Of a DNA stretch of 64,000 nt, positions 25,726-39,071 are shown in pieces. Under the pieces are notes generated by a model. The model was given only the letters and a program-made list of their open reading frames with translations, did no database searches and had not been told where the DNA came from. Position 1 is the stretch's first letter, and every line of letters begins with the position of its first letter. Source of the stretch: Gemmatimonadota bacterium (GTDB lineage: Bacteria > Gemmatimonadota > Gemmatimonadetes > Longimicrobiales > Gaopeijiaceae); assembly GCA_040882465.1 (NCBI GenBank), contig JBBEBG010000031.1, positions 20,330 through 84,329 of the forward strand. Direction: 5' to 3'. A program made the position numbers and the translations under genes.

Positions 25726-26661
25726 CTAACCTTCGTCCTCCCGGTCCGGCGAGCACACCGCGAGCACCGCCGTCTCTGAGCCCCGGATCACCTTGTCGGC
25801 CACGCTCCCAACGAAGAAGCGCCCGACCGCCCCGCGGCCCCGTGTCGAGAGGGCGATCAAATCCACATCCAAGTGGGCGCAGCTCTCCAGGAGGGAGCGC
25901 GCGACGTCGGTGCTCTCCTTGATCAGCAGCTCCACCCGACCCATCCGGTCCGCCCGCAATCTCTCCCCCAGACGCTCCAGGTAACGCCGCGCCCGCATCT
26001 CTTCGTCGCGGAGAGGGTCACGTCCGGAGTCGGCGTTCGGGACCGGAAGCGGAGGGACGCTCACCGGCCGGTGGAGAATGGTCGCAAGAGTGACTCTTCT
26101 CTCATTCTCGGACAGGATCCGAGGAAGGACGACGAGGATCTCCTCACTCGCGAGGGAACCATCGAGCGGAACGAAGACGTGCCGCGGGTAGCTCTCGTCC
26201 GCGAAGACACGCGACGCATCCGTGCCGGCCCGCAAGAGCAGAAGGGGGATCGGAGCAGTCCTCAGGAGTTGGTCCGCCACGCTCCCGAACCATGCGCGCT
26301 CCCATGCCCCCCGGCCGTGCGTCGTAAGGACGATGAGGCTCACCTTGAGCTCTCCCGCCAACCCGACGAGCGACTTCGCGGTCGGTCCAACCCGCACGTG
26401 CGCCGAAACATCGAGAGCCCCCGGCTCCGCGGAGATGCGGGACTTCACTTCTTCGAGGTAGGCGCTCGCCCGAGCCTCCTCGTCTTCGATCCAGCGAGCC
26501 GCCAAGTCCATGGCGTCCACGGCCAAAGCGGCGGGCGGGAGGTTCGACACGACGCGAGCGAGATGCAGTCCGATGCCGTGGCGCGCCGCCAACCTCGCGG
26601 CCGGACCGGTGGCCGCCTCGGCGAGCGCCGAGCCGTCCAACGGCACCATGATTCCTCTCAT
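25726..26661 (-). CDS. Double universal stress protein
   Basis: A 311-residue protein of two Usp domains (about 1-145 and 158-305). Each has the ATP-binding-type signature: THGRGAWERAWFGSVADQLLR in the first and TRGRGAVGRFFVGSVADKVIR in the second, followed by PIPLLLLR and ETAVLAV. Both domains start with MVPLDGS- or VPLDGS-like strands. Such tandem Usps are induced by starvation or hypoxia in many bacteria. It overlaps the upstream histidine-kinase gene by 4 nt and lies 6 nt before the NtrC-type gene, so it is co-transcribed with the two-component genes. Confidence 0.92.
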   Translation of the reverse strand: MRGIMVPLDGSALAEAATGPAARLAARHGIGLHLARVVSNLPPAALAVDAMDLAARWIEDEEARASAYLEEVKSRISAEPGALDVSAHVRVGPTAKSLVGLAGELKVSLIVLTTHGRGAWERAWFGSVADQLLRTAPIPLLLLRAGTDASRVFADESYPRHVFVPLDGSLASEEILVVLPRILSENERRVTLATILHRPVSVPPLPVPNADSGRDPLRDEEMRARRYLERLGERLRADRMGRVELLIKESTDVARSLLESCAHLDVDLIALSTRGRGAVGRFFVGSVADKVIRGSETAVLAVCSPDREDEG

Positions 26662-28298
26662 GGGAAGGCCCGACGAGAATGGGGCACCGTGAAGTGAAAG
26701 GTGCTTCCGCGGCCGGGCGCGCTATCCACCCAGATCCTTCCTCCATGCCCTCCGACGATCTCGTGGGCGATGGCGAGCCCGAGCCCAGCCCCGCCCTTCC
26801 GCGTCTTGTCGGCCTGCCAGAACGGATCGAAGAGGTGGGCGAGGTCCTCCGCCTCGATTCCAGGGCCGGTATCCTCGACCGACACGACCGCCTCGTCCTC
26901 GCCGTCGCGCACACGAATGGACACGCTACCTCCGGGCGGCGTGAACTTCAGCGCGTTCGAAAGGAGATTCGAGATGACCTGTCCGATCCTTCCCGCATCA
27001 ATTTCCAGAGAAGGCGGCACCGACGAAAGATCCACTTCAAGCCTGATCCCGGCCTCCGTTGCCGGGCCGCGGAATTGTTTCACCGTCCGGGCGACCACGG
27101 GACCCAGTCGAGCTTGATGGCGATCCATCGTGAAGTGCCCGGCCTCCGCCCGTCCAACCGCGAGCAGGTCTTCGACCAGCCGCACCATGGACCTCGCGGA
27201 ACCCCGGATCATCTCGAGGTGCGCTCTCGTGCGCGATGCCTCGCCCTCCGGCTTCTCCAGAAGGCGTTGAACCACCATGACGATGGCCGCCAGCGGATTC
27301 CCCAGGTCATGCGAGACCATGGAGAGGACTTCGTTCCGCATGCGAACCGCTTCCTGAGCGGCCTGGTAGAGCCGGGCGTTCTCGAGCGCCATCGCGATGT
27401 CGGTGCCGAGATCCCGCGCGAGGGACAGATCTCGCTCGTCGAATGGCCGGCGATGTCCCGAGCGGCCGAGAAGGAGGAAGCCGCGAACCTTCCCGCGGAC
27501 CTCCAGAGGGACGAGCGCCACCGATCCCGTATCCACGCCGCGCAAGATATCCAGGTGCGGCCCGCCGGCGGTGAGCTCGCTCAGCGCTGCCGGCGTCGCG
27601 ATTCGGCGGAGCTGGGGCGCGGCTTCTTCGAGGACCCGGGCGATCAGCGACGGTTCCCCCGGCATCGAAGGAAGGTCGAGGAGGAGGCGGAGCCGCGCCT
27701 CCTCTCCGTTTCCCCGGTGAAAGACGTCGGCCGCACGCCGATCCGGCCCCGGATCGCTGAGGGAGATCCAGCTCCAGTCTGCGAAGCCGGGCACGGCGAC
27801 CCGGGCGGCGATCCCGAGGACGGTGTCCGGTTCGAGGGACGAGGCCAGGGCGCGGCCCGCGTCCGCGAGAAGACGCTGTGCTCTCTCGGCACGCCACTGC
27901 CGAATCGCGTACCGGATCGTTCGCTCGAGGAGCTGGGGATCGAGCCTTCCCTTCTCCAGGAACTCCGCGGCCCCCGCGTTCATGAGGGCGCGGTCGAGCT
28001 CGGGGTCTCGACTCCCGGTGAGGACCATTACGGGCACATGGATGTGGCGGGCCGTGGCTTCCCCGAGAAAGTCGAGACCGTCGCGGGCGCCGAGCCGGAA
28101 GTCGAGGAGGCAAACGTCGAACGTGCGTTCTTCCAGCTGGGCGATCCCCTCCTGGAAGGACCGGGCCCATTCCAGCCGGTAATTCCCTTCCGGGACCCGC
28201 GCGAGGAGGTCCCGGGTCAACAGGTAGTCTTCCTCATCATCCTCGACGAGGAGGACTCTAATCGCGTCGGACGCGTCCGAAGAGGTAGTCTGCTTCAT
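26658..28298 (-). CDS. Hybrid sensor histidine kinase (receiver-GAF-HisKA-HATPase)
   Basis: A 546-residue cytoplasmic kinase with an unusual order: an N-terminal receiver (D66 in CLLDFRLG), a linker, a GAF domain (about 145-315), HisKA with H330 in SMVSHDLGNPLA, and HATPase_c with N, G1 and G2 boxes (NLLSNALKFTP, VEDTGPGIEAED, GGAGLGLAIAHEIV). No membrane segment is evident, so it senses a cytoplasmic ligand or receives phosphate from another kinase. It overlaps both the small receiver gene upstream and the Usp gene downstream by 4 nt. The likely output is the NtrC-type regulator at 24295-25719 (inference). Confidence 0.9.
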   Translation of the reverse strand: MKQTTSSDASDAIRVLLVEDDEEDYLLTRDLLARVPEGNYRLEWARSFQEGIAQLEERTFDVCLLDFRLGARDGLDFLGEATARHIHVPVMVLTGSRDPELDRALMNAGAAEFLEKGRLDPQLLERTIRYAIRQWRAERAQRLLADAGRALASSLEPDTVLGIAARVAVPGFADWSWISLSDPGPDRRAADVFHRGNGEEARLRLLLDLPSMPGEPSLIARVLEEAAPQLRRIATPAALSELTAGGPHLDILRGVDTGSVALVPLEVRGKVRGFLLLGRSGHRRPFDERDLSLARDLGTDIAMALENARLYQAAQEAVRMRNEVLSMVSHDLGNPLAAIVMVVQRLLEKPEGEASRTRAHLEMIRGSARSMVRLVEDLLAVGRAEAGHFTMDRHQARLGPVVARTVKQFRGPATEAGIRLEVDLSSVPPSLEIDAGRIGQVISNLLSNALKFTPPGGSVSIRVRDGEDEAVVSVEDTGPGIEAEDLAHLFDPFWQADKTRKGGAGLGLAIAHEIVGGHGGRIWVDSAPGRGSTFHFTVPHSRRAFP

Positions 28299-28756
28299 CT
28301 CCCGTGGGGAGGAAGAGCCACGGTCTCGAACCAGTAGTCTTTCAGCACGCCGACGGCCTGAACCAGTCCGTCAAAGGTGACCGGCTTCGTCACATAACCG
28401 CTGACGCCGAGCTCGTAGCTGCGGGCCACGTCCTCTTCCGCGTCCGAGGTGGTCACCACCACGACCGGGATGGAGCGAAGCTGCGAGTCCCGCTTGATGG
28501 CCTCCACGACCTCGAATCCGGTCATTCCGGGCATCTTCAGATCCAGGAAGATGATGCCGGGGCGCGGGGCGGCTCCCGGCTCCGCGTACGACCCCCTGCG
28601 ACCGAGGAAATCGAGGCAATTCTCCCCGTCGAAAACGAAATAGAGTGGATTCTCGAGACCGCAGGCGTCGAAGGCCTCCCGCATCAACAGGCGGTCTTCC
28701 TCGTCGTCATCGGCTATTAGCACCGCGACCAGCCTTCGCCCATGCCCCGCCATCAT
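28295..28756 (-). CDS. Stand-alone response-regulator receiver (Rcp1-like)
   Basis: A 153-residue single-domain receiver without output domain. Acidic pocket DDDEED near residue 16, phosphoacceptor D72 (IIFLDLKMPGMTG), Thr in VVVTTSD, and Lys in GYVTKPV are all present. It is of the Rcp1 type that partners phytochrome-like kinases. The gene overlaps the preceding PAS kinase by 4 nt and the following hybrid kinase by 4 nt. The order suggests a relay from PAS kinase to this receiver to the hybrid kinase. Confidence 0.92.
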   Translation of the reverse strand: MMAGHGRRLVAVLIADDDEEDRLLMREAFDACGLENPLYFVFDGENCLDFLGRRGSYAEPGAAPRPGIIFLDLKMPGMTGFEVVEAIKRDSQLRSIPVVVVTTSDAEEDVARSYELGVSGYVTKPVTFDGLVQAVGVLKDYWFETVALPPHGR

Positions 28757-30354
28757 CCTCGGCCTTCTGCCCGGGACTGCGCCGGCATAGGTATTGTTAC
28801 GAGAAAGGTGGCGCCGAGCCCCGGCTCAGCCGAGGCCGAAATCACGCCCCCGTGGTGTTCGACGATTTTCCGGCAAATGGCCAATCCTATCCCTGTCCCG
28901 TCATATTGCCCGCGCCCGTGGAGACGCTGGAAGACTTCGAAGATGCGGTCCCGATACTTCTCATCGAATCCGATCCCGTTGTCGCGAACCTGGATTTCGA
29001 CGCCCGGGCGTGGATCCTGCTGGATCGTGCCGCTCACATCCACGACGGGCGGTACGCCCTCCCGGCGGTACTTGAGCGCATTCCCGAGGAGATTCTGAAA
29101 GAGGAGCCGCATCTGAAGCGGATCCGCCTCGACCGCCGGAAGCGTCGCGACGTCTATCCTGCCACCGCTTTCGTTCAAAGGGATCTCGAGATCGGCCGTC
29201 ACCTCCCGGACGAGCGCTGTGAGATCCACCCGTTCGAATGGGCTCCCTCGACTCGTAACGCGTGCGTACGCGAGCAAGTCGCCGATGAGGTCCGACATCC
29301 GCTCGGCGGCACCGAGCATCCGTTCGAGATAGACCCGGTTCTGATCCTCCAGTCGGTCGCCGGCCTCGACCCGCAAGCGGTCCCCGAAGGCTCGAATCTT
29401 TCGAAGCGGTTCCTGGAGATCGTGGGATGCCACGGAAGCGAACGCCTCGAGCTCCCGGTTCGAGCGCCCCAGCTCCAGGGCCTCTCGCTCGAGTGTGTCC
29501 TCGTAGTCCGCTTGCGCGCTCACGTCTCGGAGGACGACGGAATAGATCCGCTCCCCGTTGACCTCCAGCTTCGAAATCGAGGCTTCGGCGGGGAACTCCT
29601 CTCCGTCTTGTCTTTGCCCGTGGATCTTCCCTCGCTCTCCCATTCGGCGTGCCGGTTCCTCACCGCTGCCGAAGGCGTCGAGGTGCTCCCGATGCTTCCT
29701 CCTGAAACGAGGAGGAATGAGGAGTTCCAGCGGCTGGCCCAGGACTTCCTCCGCACGGTAACCGAAGATCTCCTCCGCCCCCTCATTGAAGAGGATGATA
29801 TTCTGACCCTCATCCACCGAAATCACCGCGTCCACCGAGATCGAGACGATTCCGGCGAAGCGGGCCTCGGAAGCGCGAAGCGCTTTTTCGGCCCGCGAGC
29901 GTTGGATCTCGGCCGCCAGCCAGACCGCCATCAAGCCGACCAGCTCTCGCTCCGCCTCCGAAGGCTGAATCGGCCCTTCTCCCCGCGTCCCGAAGACGAT
30001 CGTTCCATAGATCTCTCCGTCGATGAGAAGGGGCGCCTCATGTCTTGCGGCGAGACCGGCCTCACCCGGCCGGAATGGCAAACGGGCATCCATTTCCCCG
30101 AGCGATCCATGAGAGGCTTCAGCGACGGCCCCGTCCTCCCCGTGACGTACGAGGAAGCCCGCATCCGCTCCAAAACAAGCGCACCCCAGCCGGAGGAGCT
30201 GCGTGGTGCGGCCTGGGAGGTCCAGCGATGAGTCGGAAGCGATTGCGCAGAGTCCGCGCAGCGCCACCACGATCGGCTCAGAACTGTTGTCCGGCGGACC
30301 CTCCGCGAGATCGCGGCCTGAATCGAGGTGGATCGGCGAATTGTCGGTTTTCAC
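28753..30354 (-). CDS. PAS-domain sensor histidine kinase (phytochrome-kinase-like)
   Basis: About 533 residues from GTG 30354: a GAF-like segment (35-150), a PAS domain (160-280; SVDAVISVDEGQNIILFNEGAEEIFGY), HisKA with H311 in ASVASHDLQEPLRKI, and HATPase_c (NLLGNALKYR, RDNGIGFDEKY, GTGIGLAICRKIVEHHGG). The DLQEPLR H-box is typical of kinases paired with Rcp1-like receivers, and such a receiver gene follows directly with a 4-nt overlap. An ATG at 30438 overlapping the SDR stop as ATGA is an alternative start. A promoter-like TTGCAT and TATAGT lie in the AT-rich stretch at 30375-30410. No membrane helices, so signal sensing is cytoplasmic. Confidence 0.87.
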   Translation of the reverse strand: MKTDNSPIHLDSGRDLAEGPPDNSSEPIVVALRGLCAIASDSSLDLPGRTTQLLRLGCACFGADAGFLVRHGEDGAVAEASHGSLGEMDARLPFRPGEAGLAARHEAPLLIDGEIYGTIVFGTRGEGPIQPSEAERELVGLMAVWLAAEIQRSRAEKALRASEARFAGIVSISVDAVISVDEGQNIILFNEGAEEIFGYRAEEVLGQPLELLIPPRFRRKHREHLDAFGSGEEPARRMGERGKIHGQRQDGEEFPAEASISKLEVNGERIYSVVLRDVSAQADYEDTLEREALELGRSNRELEAFASVASHDLQEPLRKIRAFGDRLRVEAGDRLEDQNRVYLERMLGAAERMSDLIGDLLAYARVTSRGSPFERVDLTALVREVTADLEIPLNESGGRIDVATLPAVEADPLQMRLLFQNLLGNALKYRREGVPPVVDVSGTIQQDPRPGVEIQVRDNGIGFDEKYRDRIFEVFQRLHGRGQYDGTGIGLAICRKIVEHHGGVISASAEPGLGATFLVTIPMPAQSRAEGRG

Positions 30355-30434
30355 AGGCGGCCCAGTGGGGAGGCGAGCGCAATAGACTATAGGGTGGCTC
30401 GCCGCATGCAAGGGGAGCCGACGGAGGCGAAAGG

Positions 30435-31205
30435 TCATTTCGCCGTGTACCCTCCGTCGATCACGAGCTCGGCCCCCGTGACGAAGGACGACTCGTCCGA
30501 GGCGAGGTAGAGGACGCCGTAGGCGATCTCATCCGGCTCTCCAACCCGCCCGATCGGGTGGAGCGCCGCGAGATCCTTGCGGCCCTGTTCCCGCTCGATG
30601 CCGGAATCCTTCAGGTGCTTCTCGACCATCGGCGTCCAGATATACCCCGGATGCACCGAGTTCACGCGAATCCCGTCCGGCGCGTAGATCAGCGCGTCCG
30701 TTTTCGTCATGAGCCGGACGGCCCCTTTCGAAGCGTGATAGGGGGGCACGTCCGGCCCGCCGACGAGGCCGTAGATGGAGGACAAGTTGACGATGCTTCC
30801 GCCGCCCGCGCGCTTCATCGAGGGGATCGTGTGCTTCGTGCAGAAGAAGACGCCCTTCACGTTCGTCCGCTGCACGCGGTCCCACTCGGCCTCTTCGATC
30901 TCGTGCGTAGGCTTATTCGGGCCCGCGATGCCGGCGTTGTTCACAAGAACCGTGATCTCGCCCAGCTTCTTGGCGACTTCCCCGAGGACGCGGGCGCACT
31001 CGGCCTCGTCGCCGACGTCGAGGTGCCAATAGCGTGCGACTCCGCCCGCGTCCAGAATCTCCCGGACGAGCGCCCCTCCCGCTGCGTTCTGGACGTCGGT
31101 CACTGCCACGCTTGCCCCCTCCCGTGCGAGCATGCGGCAACACGCGGCCCCGATGCCGACGGCGCCGCCGGTGACCACCGCGACCTTCCCGGCGACTCTT
31201 CCCAT
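30435..31205 (-). CDS. Short-chain dehydrogenase/reductase
   Basis: A 256-residue classical SDR. Motifs: TGGAVGIG cofactor loop (12-19), NNAG, catalytic Ser in NLSSIYG, YHASK tetrad Tyr and Lys, and PGYIWTPM. Asp in VTDVQN after strand 2 suggests NAD preference. A full AAAGGAG site precedes ATG 31205. The stop overlaps an ATG in frame with the kinase gene, so the SDR may be the first gene of the signalling transcript, but the spacing also allows separate promoters. The substrate is unknown; the family ranges from 3-oxoacyl to cyclopentanol-like reductases. Confidence 0.92.
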   Translation of the reverse strand: MGRVAGKVAVVTGGAVGIGAACCRMLAREGASVAVTDVQNAAGGALVREILDAGGVARYWHLDVGDEAECARVLGEVAKKLGEITVLVNNAGIAGPNKPTHEIEEAEWDRVQRTNVKGVFFCTKHTIPSMKRAGGGSIVNLSSIYGLVGGPDVPPYHASKGAVRLMTKTDALIYAPDGIRVNSVHPGYIWTPMVEKHLKDSGIEREQGRKDLAALHPIGRVGEPDEIAYGVLYLASDESSFVTGAELVIDGGYTAK

Positions 31206-31262
31206 CTTGCCGCTCCTTTCCCCGGGCCGATTCGGGCGCCCGGTCCATTGAATCGGTCCGGC

Positions 31263-31739
31263 TTACTTCGGCTTCGGTTTCGATGCGATCTGAATCTTTC
31301 GGCCCCGGGCTTCGGGACGTTTTTCGATCTCGACCTTGAGCACCCCCTGGTCGAAGCTGGCCTTGATCTTTTCGGCGTTGGCCGTCGCGGGAAGCACGAA
31401 AGTGCGCTCGAACGAGCCATACTGGCGCTCCGAGATCCTGACCCGCTCGTTCGACTCCTCCCTCACGACCTTCTTCTCGCCCCGGATGCAGAGCGTGTTC
31501 CCATCGGCCTGGATGTCCACGTCTTTCGACTCGACTCCCGGTAGCTCCGCCGTGACGACGTATTTCCCGTCCTCTTCCGTGAAGTCCGCTCGGGGAGCCC
31601 ACATCGAGGCCCCGCCGGCGGCTTCGCCGGACCAGGGGCTCACGCCCATCCGTTCAAATAAGTCTTCGAAGGCTCCGAGGTCGCGCCAGGGAGTGAAGAT
31701 GCCGCTCGCGCGGCGGCCCACCGCCGGTACCTGTGCCAT
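31263..31739 (-). CDS. Hsp20/alpha-crystallin small heat-shock protein
   Basis: A 158-residue chaperone that holds unfolding proteins. The alpha-crystallin domain spans about 48-145 (ADFTEEDGKYVVTAELPGV, then TLCIRGEKK and FERTFVLP), with ASFDQGVLKVEIEK as the usual last strands. The C-terminal I-Q-I motif (KIQIASK) docks neighbouring dimers. ATG 31739 has GGAGA about 8 nt upstream, preceded by a perfect GC hairpin in the leader. No CIRCE element was found. It sits in a stress cluster with Usp and CBS genes, which fits its role. Confidence 0.93.
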   Translation of the reverse strand: MAQVPAVGRRASGIFTPWRDLGAFEDLFERMGVSPWSGEAAGGASMWAPRADFTEEDGKYVVTAELPGVESKDVDIQADGNTLCIRGEKKVVREESNERVRISERQYGSFERTFVLPATANAEKIKASFDQGVLKVEIEKRPEARGRKIQIASKPKPK

Positions 31740-31760
31740 GATCCATCTCCTTTGTCCGAG

Positions 31761-31775
31761 GGGGCCGGAGGCCCC
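31761..31775 (-). promoter_or_regulatory. Hairpin in the hsp20 leader
   Basis: GGGGCC-GGA-GGCCCC forms a perfect 6-bp stem 21 bp before the hsp20 ATG, just ahead of its ribosome site. The Shine-Dalgarno itself is outside the stem, so a ROSE-type thermosensor is not shown; it may stabilise the message or act on an upstream transcript. Confidence 0.35.
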
Positions 31776-32222
31776 GCTTGGTCGTTCCTGCGGATCGCCG
31801 AGGGTGCGCTCGCTCCAGGGCGATCGTGCCCGCTGGATGGCCCCCTACCGTGGAAGGACCGTGCCAGGACGGCGCCCGCGGATCGCCAAGTGTCCGCCCG
31901 AGGCGGCCACGCGCCGGCGATTGGCCCCGAGGCTCGGGATGGGCCCCCGGCACCCGCAGAGCGGGTGACTTCCCCAGGGTTTCCGGCGAGTGAACCGAGC
32001 GGACAGAATGTCCCGGGGCGGGACGCAAGGGTCACGGTTCCGCACGGCGCAAGCCGGTTCGTTCGGTTCCTCGTCGACGACCCGCACCGAGCACGATCGG
32101 CGGGCCGGTGGCACGAGGATAGGGCAGGCACGCAGCTTGCAACCGACGGCACCTGCCCTGGTGCTCGAACCGGGACTGCCGTGCCCTCCAAGACGAAGAC
32201 CCCCGCCAACCCGGAGTACCGA
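31776..32222. other. Divergent spacer between hsp20 and CBS gene
   Basis: About 447 bp without a convincing gene. Open frames exist on both strands but have no recognisable protein content. The clearest element is an 8-bp inverted repeat listed separately. No -10/-35 pair stands out for either gene. Confidence 0.45.
32121..32159. repeat. Inverted repeat upstream of CBS gene
   Basis: AGGGCAGG (32121-32128) and CCTGCCCT (32152-32159) are perfect inverted copies separated by 23 bp, centred about 80 bp before the CBS gene. Likely an operator or an RNA stem in the leader. I cannot decide between these. Confidence 0.35.
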
Positions 32223-32747
32223 ATGACGCTCGTCAAGGAGATCATGCAAAAGGACGTCGTCACGATTTCGCCCGGTGCGCCGGTCTCGGAGCCGATTCAG
32301 AAGCTTGGCACGTCCAAGATCACGGGGCTTCCCGTGGTGGATGCTAAGGGAATTCTCGTGGGAGTCATCTCGTCCCAGGACATCATGCGGCTCGCCGGGG
32401 ACCTCGGCCAGGTACCGGAGGCGGTGCGCTGGGGACTCCAGGTCGCCGGACCATTCCGCGACCGCGCCGTCGTGGATTCTTCCATCGAGGGAGAGTTTTT
32501 CGCGTACTACGTGACCCCGCGGGGCGGATTCGTGGACCTTCGCGACCGGATTCGCGAACTCCCCGGCGACGTCTTCGAAGGTTACTCCGACGAGGACATC
32601 ATGACTCGTGATCCGGTCACGGTGGACGCCGATGCGACCCTCCGCGAACTGGCGCGGCTTCTCGGGGAGAAGAACATCCGGCGGGCTCTCGTTCTTCAGG
32701 CGGGAAAGCTCGTCGGAATCGTGACCGTGACCGACATCCTGAGCGCG

Positions 32748-32762
<15 letters not shown>
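32223..32762 (+). CDS. CBS-domain protein
   Basis: A 179-residue protein of two CBS motifs (about 5-60 and 122-177; IMQKDVVTISPGAPV and IMTRDPVTVDADATL), with an unusually long 60-residue insert between them (RWGLQVAGPFRDRAVVDSS and GGFVDLRDRIREL). CBS pairs bind adenosine nucleotides and sense energy state. The second CBS gene in the window (51385-51945) has the same plan with an insert of similar length. ATG 32223 has no strong ribosome site. The 3' end overlaps the end of the convergent P-type ATPase by 15 bp. Confidence 0.88.
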
Positions 32763-37494
<4,732 letters not shown>

Positions 37495-37508
<14 letters not shown>

Positions 37509-37833
37509 CCCCGACGCGGGGACTGATGGGGCGGAGGATCGAGCGCGGCGGTCTCGGTTCGAGGCGGCACTTTCACGTAAGGCAGACCGAAAGCTGCGGG
37601 CCCGCCGGGAGGGCGATCGGGGGATCTGGTTCGGGCTCGGGATGATGGGGCTCGTCGGGTGGGCCGTCGCAATCCCCACCATTGCCGGAATCGCGATCGG
37701 TGTCTGGTTGGACAGAAGGCTGGGAGGGCCGGGCGGAATCTCCTGGACCCTGACTGGACTCGTGATCGGCGTCGGGGCGGGTTGCCTGAACGCCTGGTTC
37801 TGGATCGCAAGGGAGATGGAGGAGAAACGTTGA
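37495..37833 (+). CDS. atpQ: N-ATPase accessory membrane protein AtpQ (AtpZ/AtpI-like)
   Basis: About 112 residues: a charged, disordered N-terminus (40 residues, rich in Arg and Asp) and two membrane helices (IWFGLGMMGLVGWAVAIPTIAGIAIGVWL and a second ending CLNAWFWIAREME), the pattern of the AtpZ family. In N-ATPase operons this third gene is AtpQ, thought to help assemble the c-ring or carry ions. GTG 37495 is chosen because GGAG lies 10 nt upstream; TTG 37489 is in frame. It overlaps atpC and atpR. Confidence 0.85.
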
Positions 37834-38102
37834 CGGACCTCCTGGTTGGCCTTCTCGTCGGGTGCCTTCTCGGCGCCTTCTTCTTCGGGACGCTTTGGAT
37901 CACCGCTCGCGGCATCCCGCAGGCGAGGTGGCCGGCCGCACTCGTCCTGGGAAGCTACCTCGCCCGCATGGGTATCCTGGGCGTCGCTCTGTATGCCCTC
38001 GCGCGCTCGGCCGGCGCCGGCGCGCTCGCCTTCGCGCTCGCCGGACTTCTGATCACCCGGCAGATCTTCATCGCGAAGCTGGCACCCCCCAGGGTGGGAT
38101 AG
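37830..38102 (+). CDS. atpR: N-ATPase accessory membrane protein AtpR
   Basis: A 90-residue protein of three hydrophobic segments (DLLVGLLVGCLLGAFFFGTLW, AALVLGSYLARMGILGVALYALA, ALAFALAGLLITRQIFIAKL). Position directly between atpQ and atpB, plus the R-rich SYLAR turn, fits AtpR of N-type operons, proposed to interact with the c-ring Glu through an Arg. The start is TTG 37830, overlapping the atpQ stop as TTGA with GGAGGAG upstream. Reading frames starting earlier are not coding. Confidence 0.85.
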   Translation: MTDLLVGLLVGCLLGAFFFGTLWITARGIPQARWPAALVLGSYLARMGILGVALYALARSAGAGALAFALAGLLITRQIFIAKLAPPRVG

Positions 38103-38114
38103 GAGACGCGGCCG

Positions 38115-38810
38115 ATGCAACTGACCCCGGACCAGGTGGTTTATTGGGAGTGGGGGTTCGTCACGATCAACGCAACCCTCGTCTTCACCTGGCTCAGCAT
38201 GGCCGCAATGGTCGCGGCGGCGTGGATTGTCACCCGTACCCTCCAGACCGGACCTCGGGTCGGTCGTGGGCAGATCCTCCTGGAGATCATCGTGATGCAG
38301 ATGCGGAAGCAGATTGGCGAAGTGGTTCCTGATGACCCCGACCGCTACCTCCCGTTCATCGGCACGCTCTTTCTCTTCATCTCCGTCTCGACGGTCCTCG
38401 GCGCCCTTCCGGGGGTCCACGTGGTTGCGGCCTCTCTCTCGACGGCCGCCGCGCTCGCGGCCTGTGTCTTTGCCGCCGTGCCGGTCTTCGGAATCTCTCG
38501 CACCGGGGTGAGTAATTACCTGCGGCACTACGTGCGTCCGAGCGCCTTCATGCTCCCGTTCCACGTCATCGGCGAGCTGTCACGCACCCTTGCCCTGGCG
38601 GTTCGCCTCTTTGGCAACCTGATGAGCGGGCGGGTGATCGTGGCCATCGTCCTCTCGGTCGTTCCGTTCATTTTCCCGGCGCTCCTCGAGGCCTTCGGGC
38701 TTCTGATCGGAATCATTCAGTCGTACGTCTTTGCCATGCTCGCCCTGGTCTACGTCGCCTCGGGCGCCCGCTCACTTCAACAGGAGAAGTCATGGAATCG
38801 GTCGAGCTGA
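38115..38810 (+). CDS. atpB: N-ATPase membrane subunit a
   Basis: A 231-residue Fo stator subunit with five or six helices. The essential arginine is R164 in LAVRLFGNLMSG, the equivalent of E. coli Arg210. The last helix, IGIIQSYVFAMLALVYVASG, is highly conserved. The N-terminus is short, as in N-type a subunits. Translocates Na+ or H+ against the c-ring. A GGAGA ribosome site for atpE lies inside the 3' end, and the two genes overlap by 19 nt. Confidence 0.94.
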   Translation: MQLTPDQVVYWEWGFVTINATLVFTWLSMAAMVAAAWIVTRTLQTGPRVGRGQILLEIIVMQMRKQIGEVVPDDPDRYLPFIGTLFLFISVSTVLGALPGVHVVAASLSTAAALAACVFAAVPVFGISRTGVSNYLRHYVRPSAFMLPFHVIGELSRTLALAVRLFGNLMSGRVIVAIVLSVVPFIFPALLEAFGLLIGIIQSYVFAMLALVYVASGARSLQQEKSWNRSS

Positions 38811-39067
38811 TCGCCGTGATCTCAATTGCCGTCGCCGGCCTGACCATCGCCATCGGAAGCATCGCTCCGGCGCTCGGTGAGGCCCGAGCGCTGGCCCAGG
38901 CGCTCCAGTCCATCGCCCAACAGCCGGACATGGCGAATACGGTGACCCGCACGCTTTTCGTGGGGATGGCCATGGTAGAATCCACGGCGATCTATTGCCT
39001 CGTCGTCTCTCTCATCCTGCTCTTCGCAAATCCATTCTGGTCCTACGCGATCCAAGCCGGAGGCTGA
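38792..39067 (+). CDS. atpE: N-ATPase subunit c with double carboxylate
   Basis: A 91-residue hairpin of two helices. The ion site has two acids: Glu30 in helix 1 (PALGEARALAQ) and Glu63 in helix 2 (MVESTAIYCLV), together with Ser64, Thr65 and Tyr68. The Ser-Thr and Tyr match Na+-type c-rings such as Ilyobacter, but a Glu replaces the usual Gln32. Double-carboxylate c subunits are known in N-ATPases, where both Na+ and H+ coupling have been proposed. The longer loop (AQQPDMANT) is normal. GGAGAAG precedes ATG 38792. Confidence 0.93.
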   Translation: MESVELIAVISIAVAGLTIAIGSIAPALGEARALAQALQSIAQQPDMANTVTRTLFVGMAMVESTAIYCLVVSLILLFANPFWSYAIQAGG

Positions 39068-39071
39068 GCCC

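Noticed and set aside
28645..30231. 528-codon plus-strand open frame opposite the PAS kinase
   Set aside because: The minus-strand kinase has the full PAS, HisKA and HATPase motifs; the plus frame has none.
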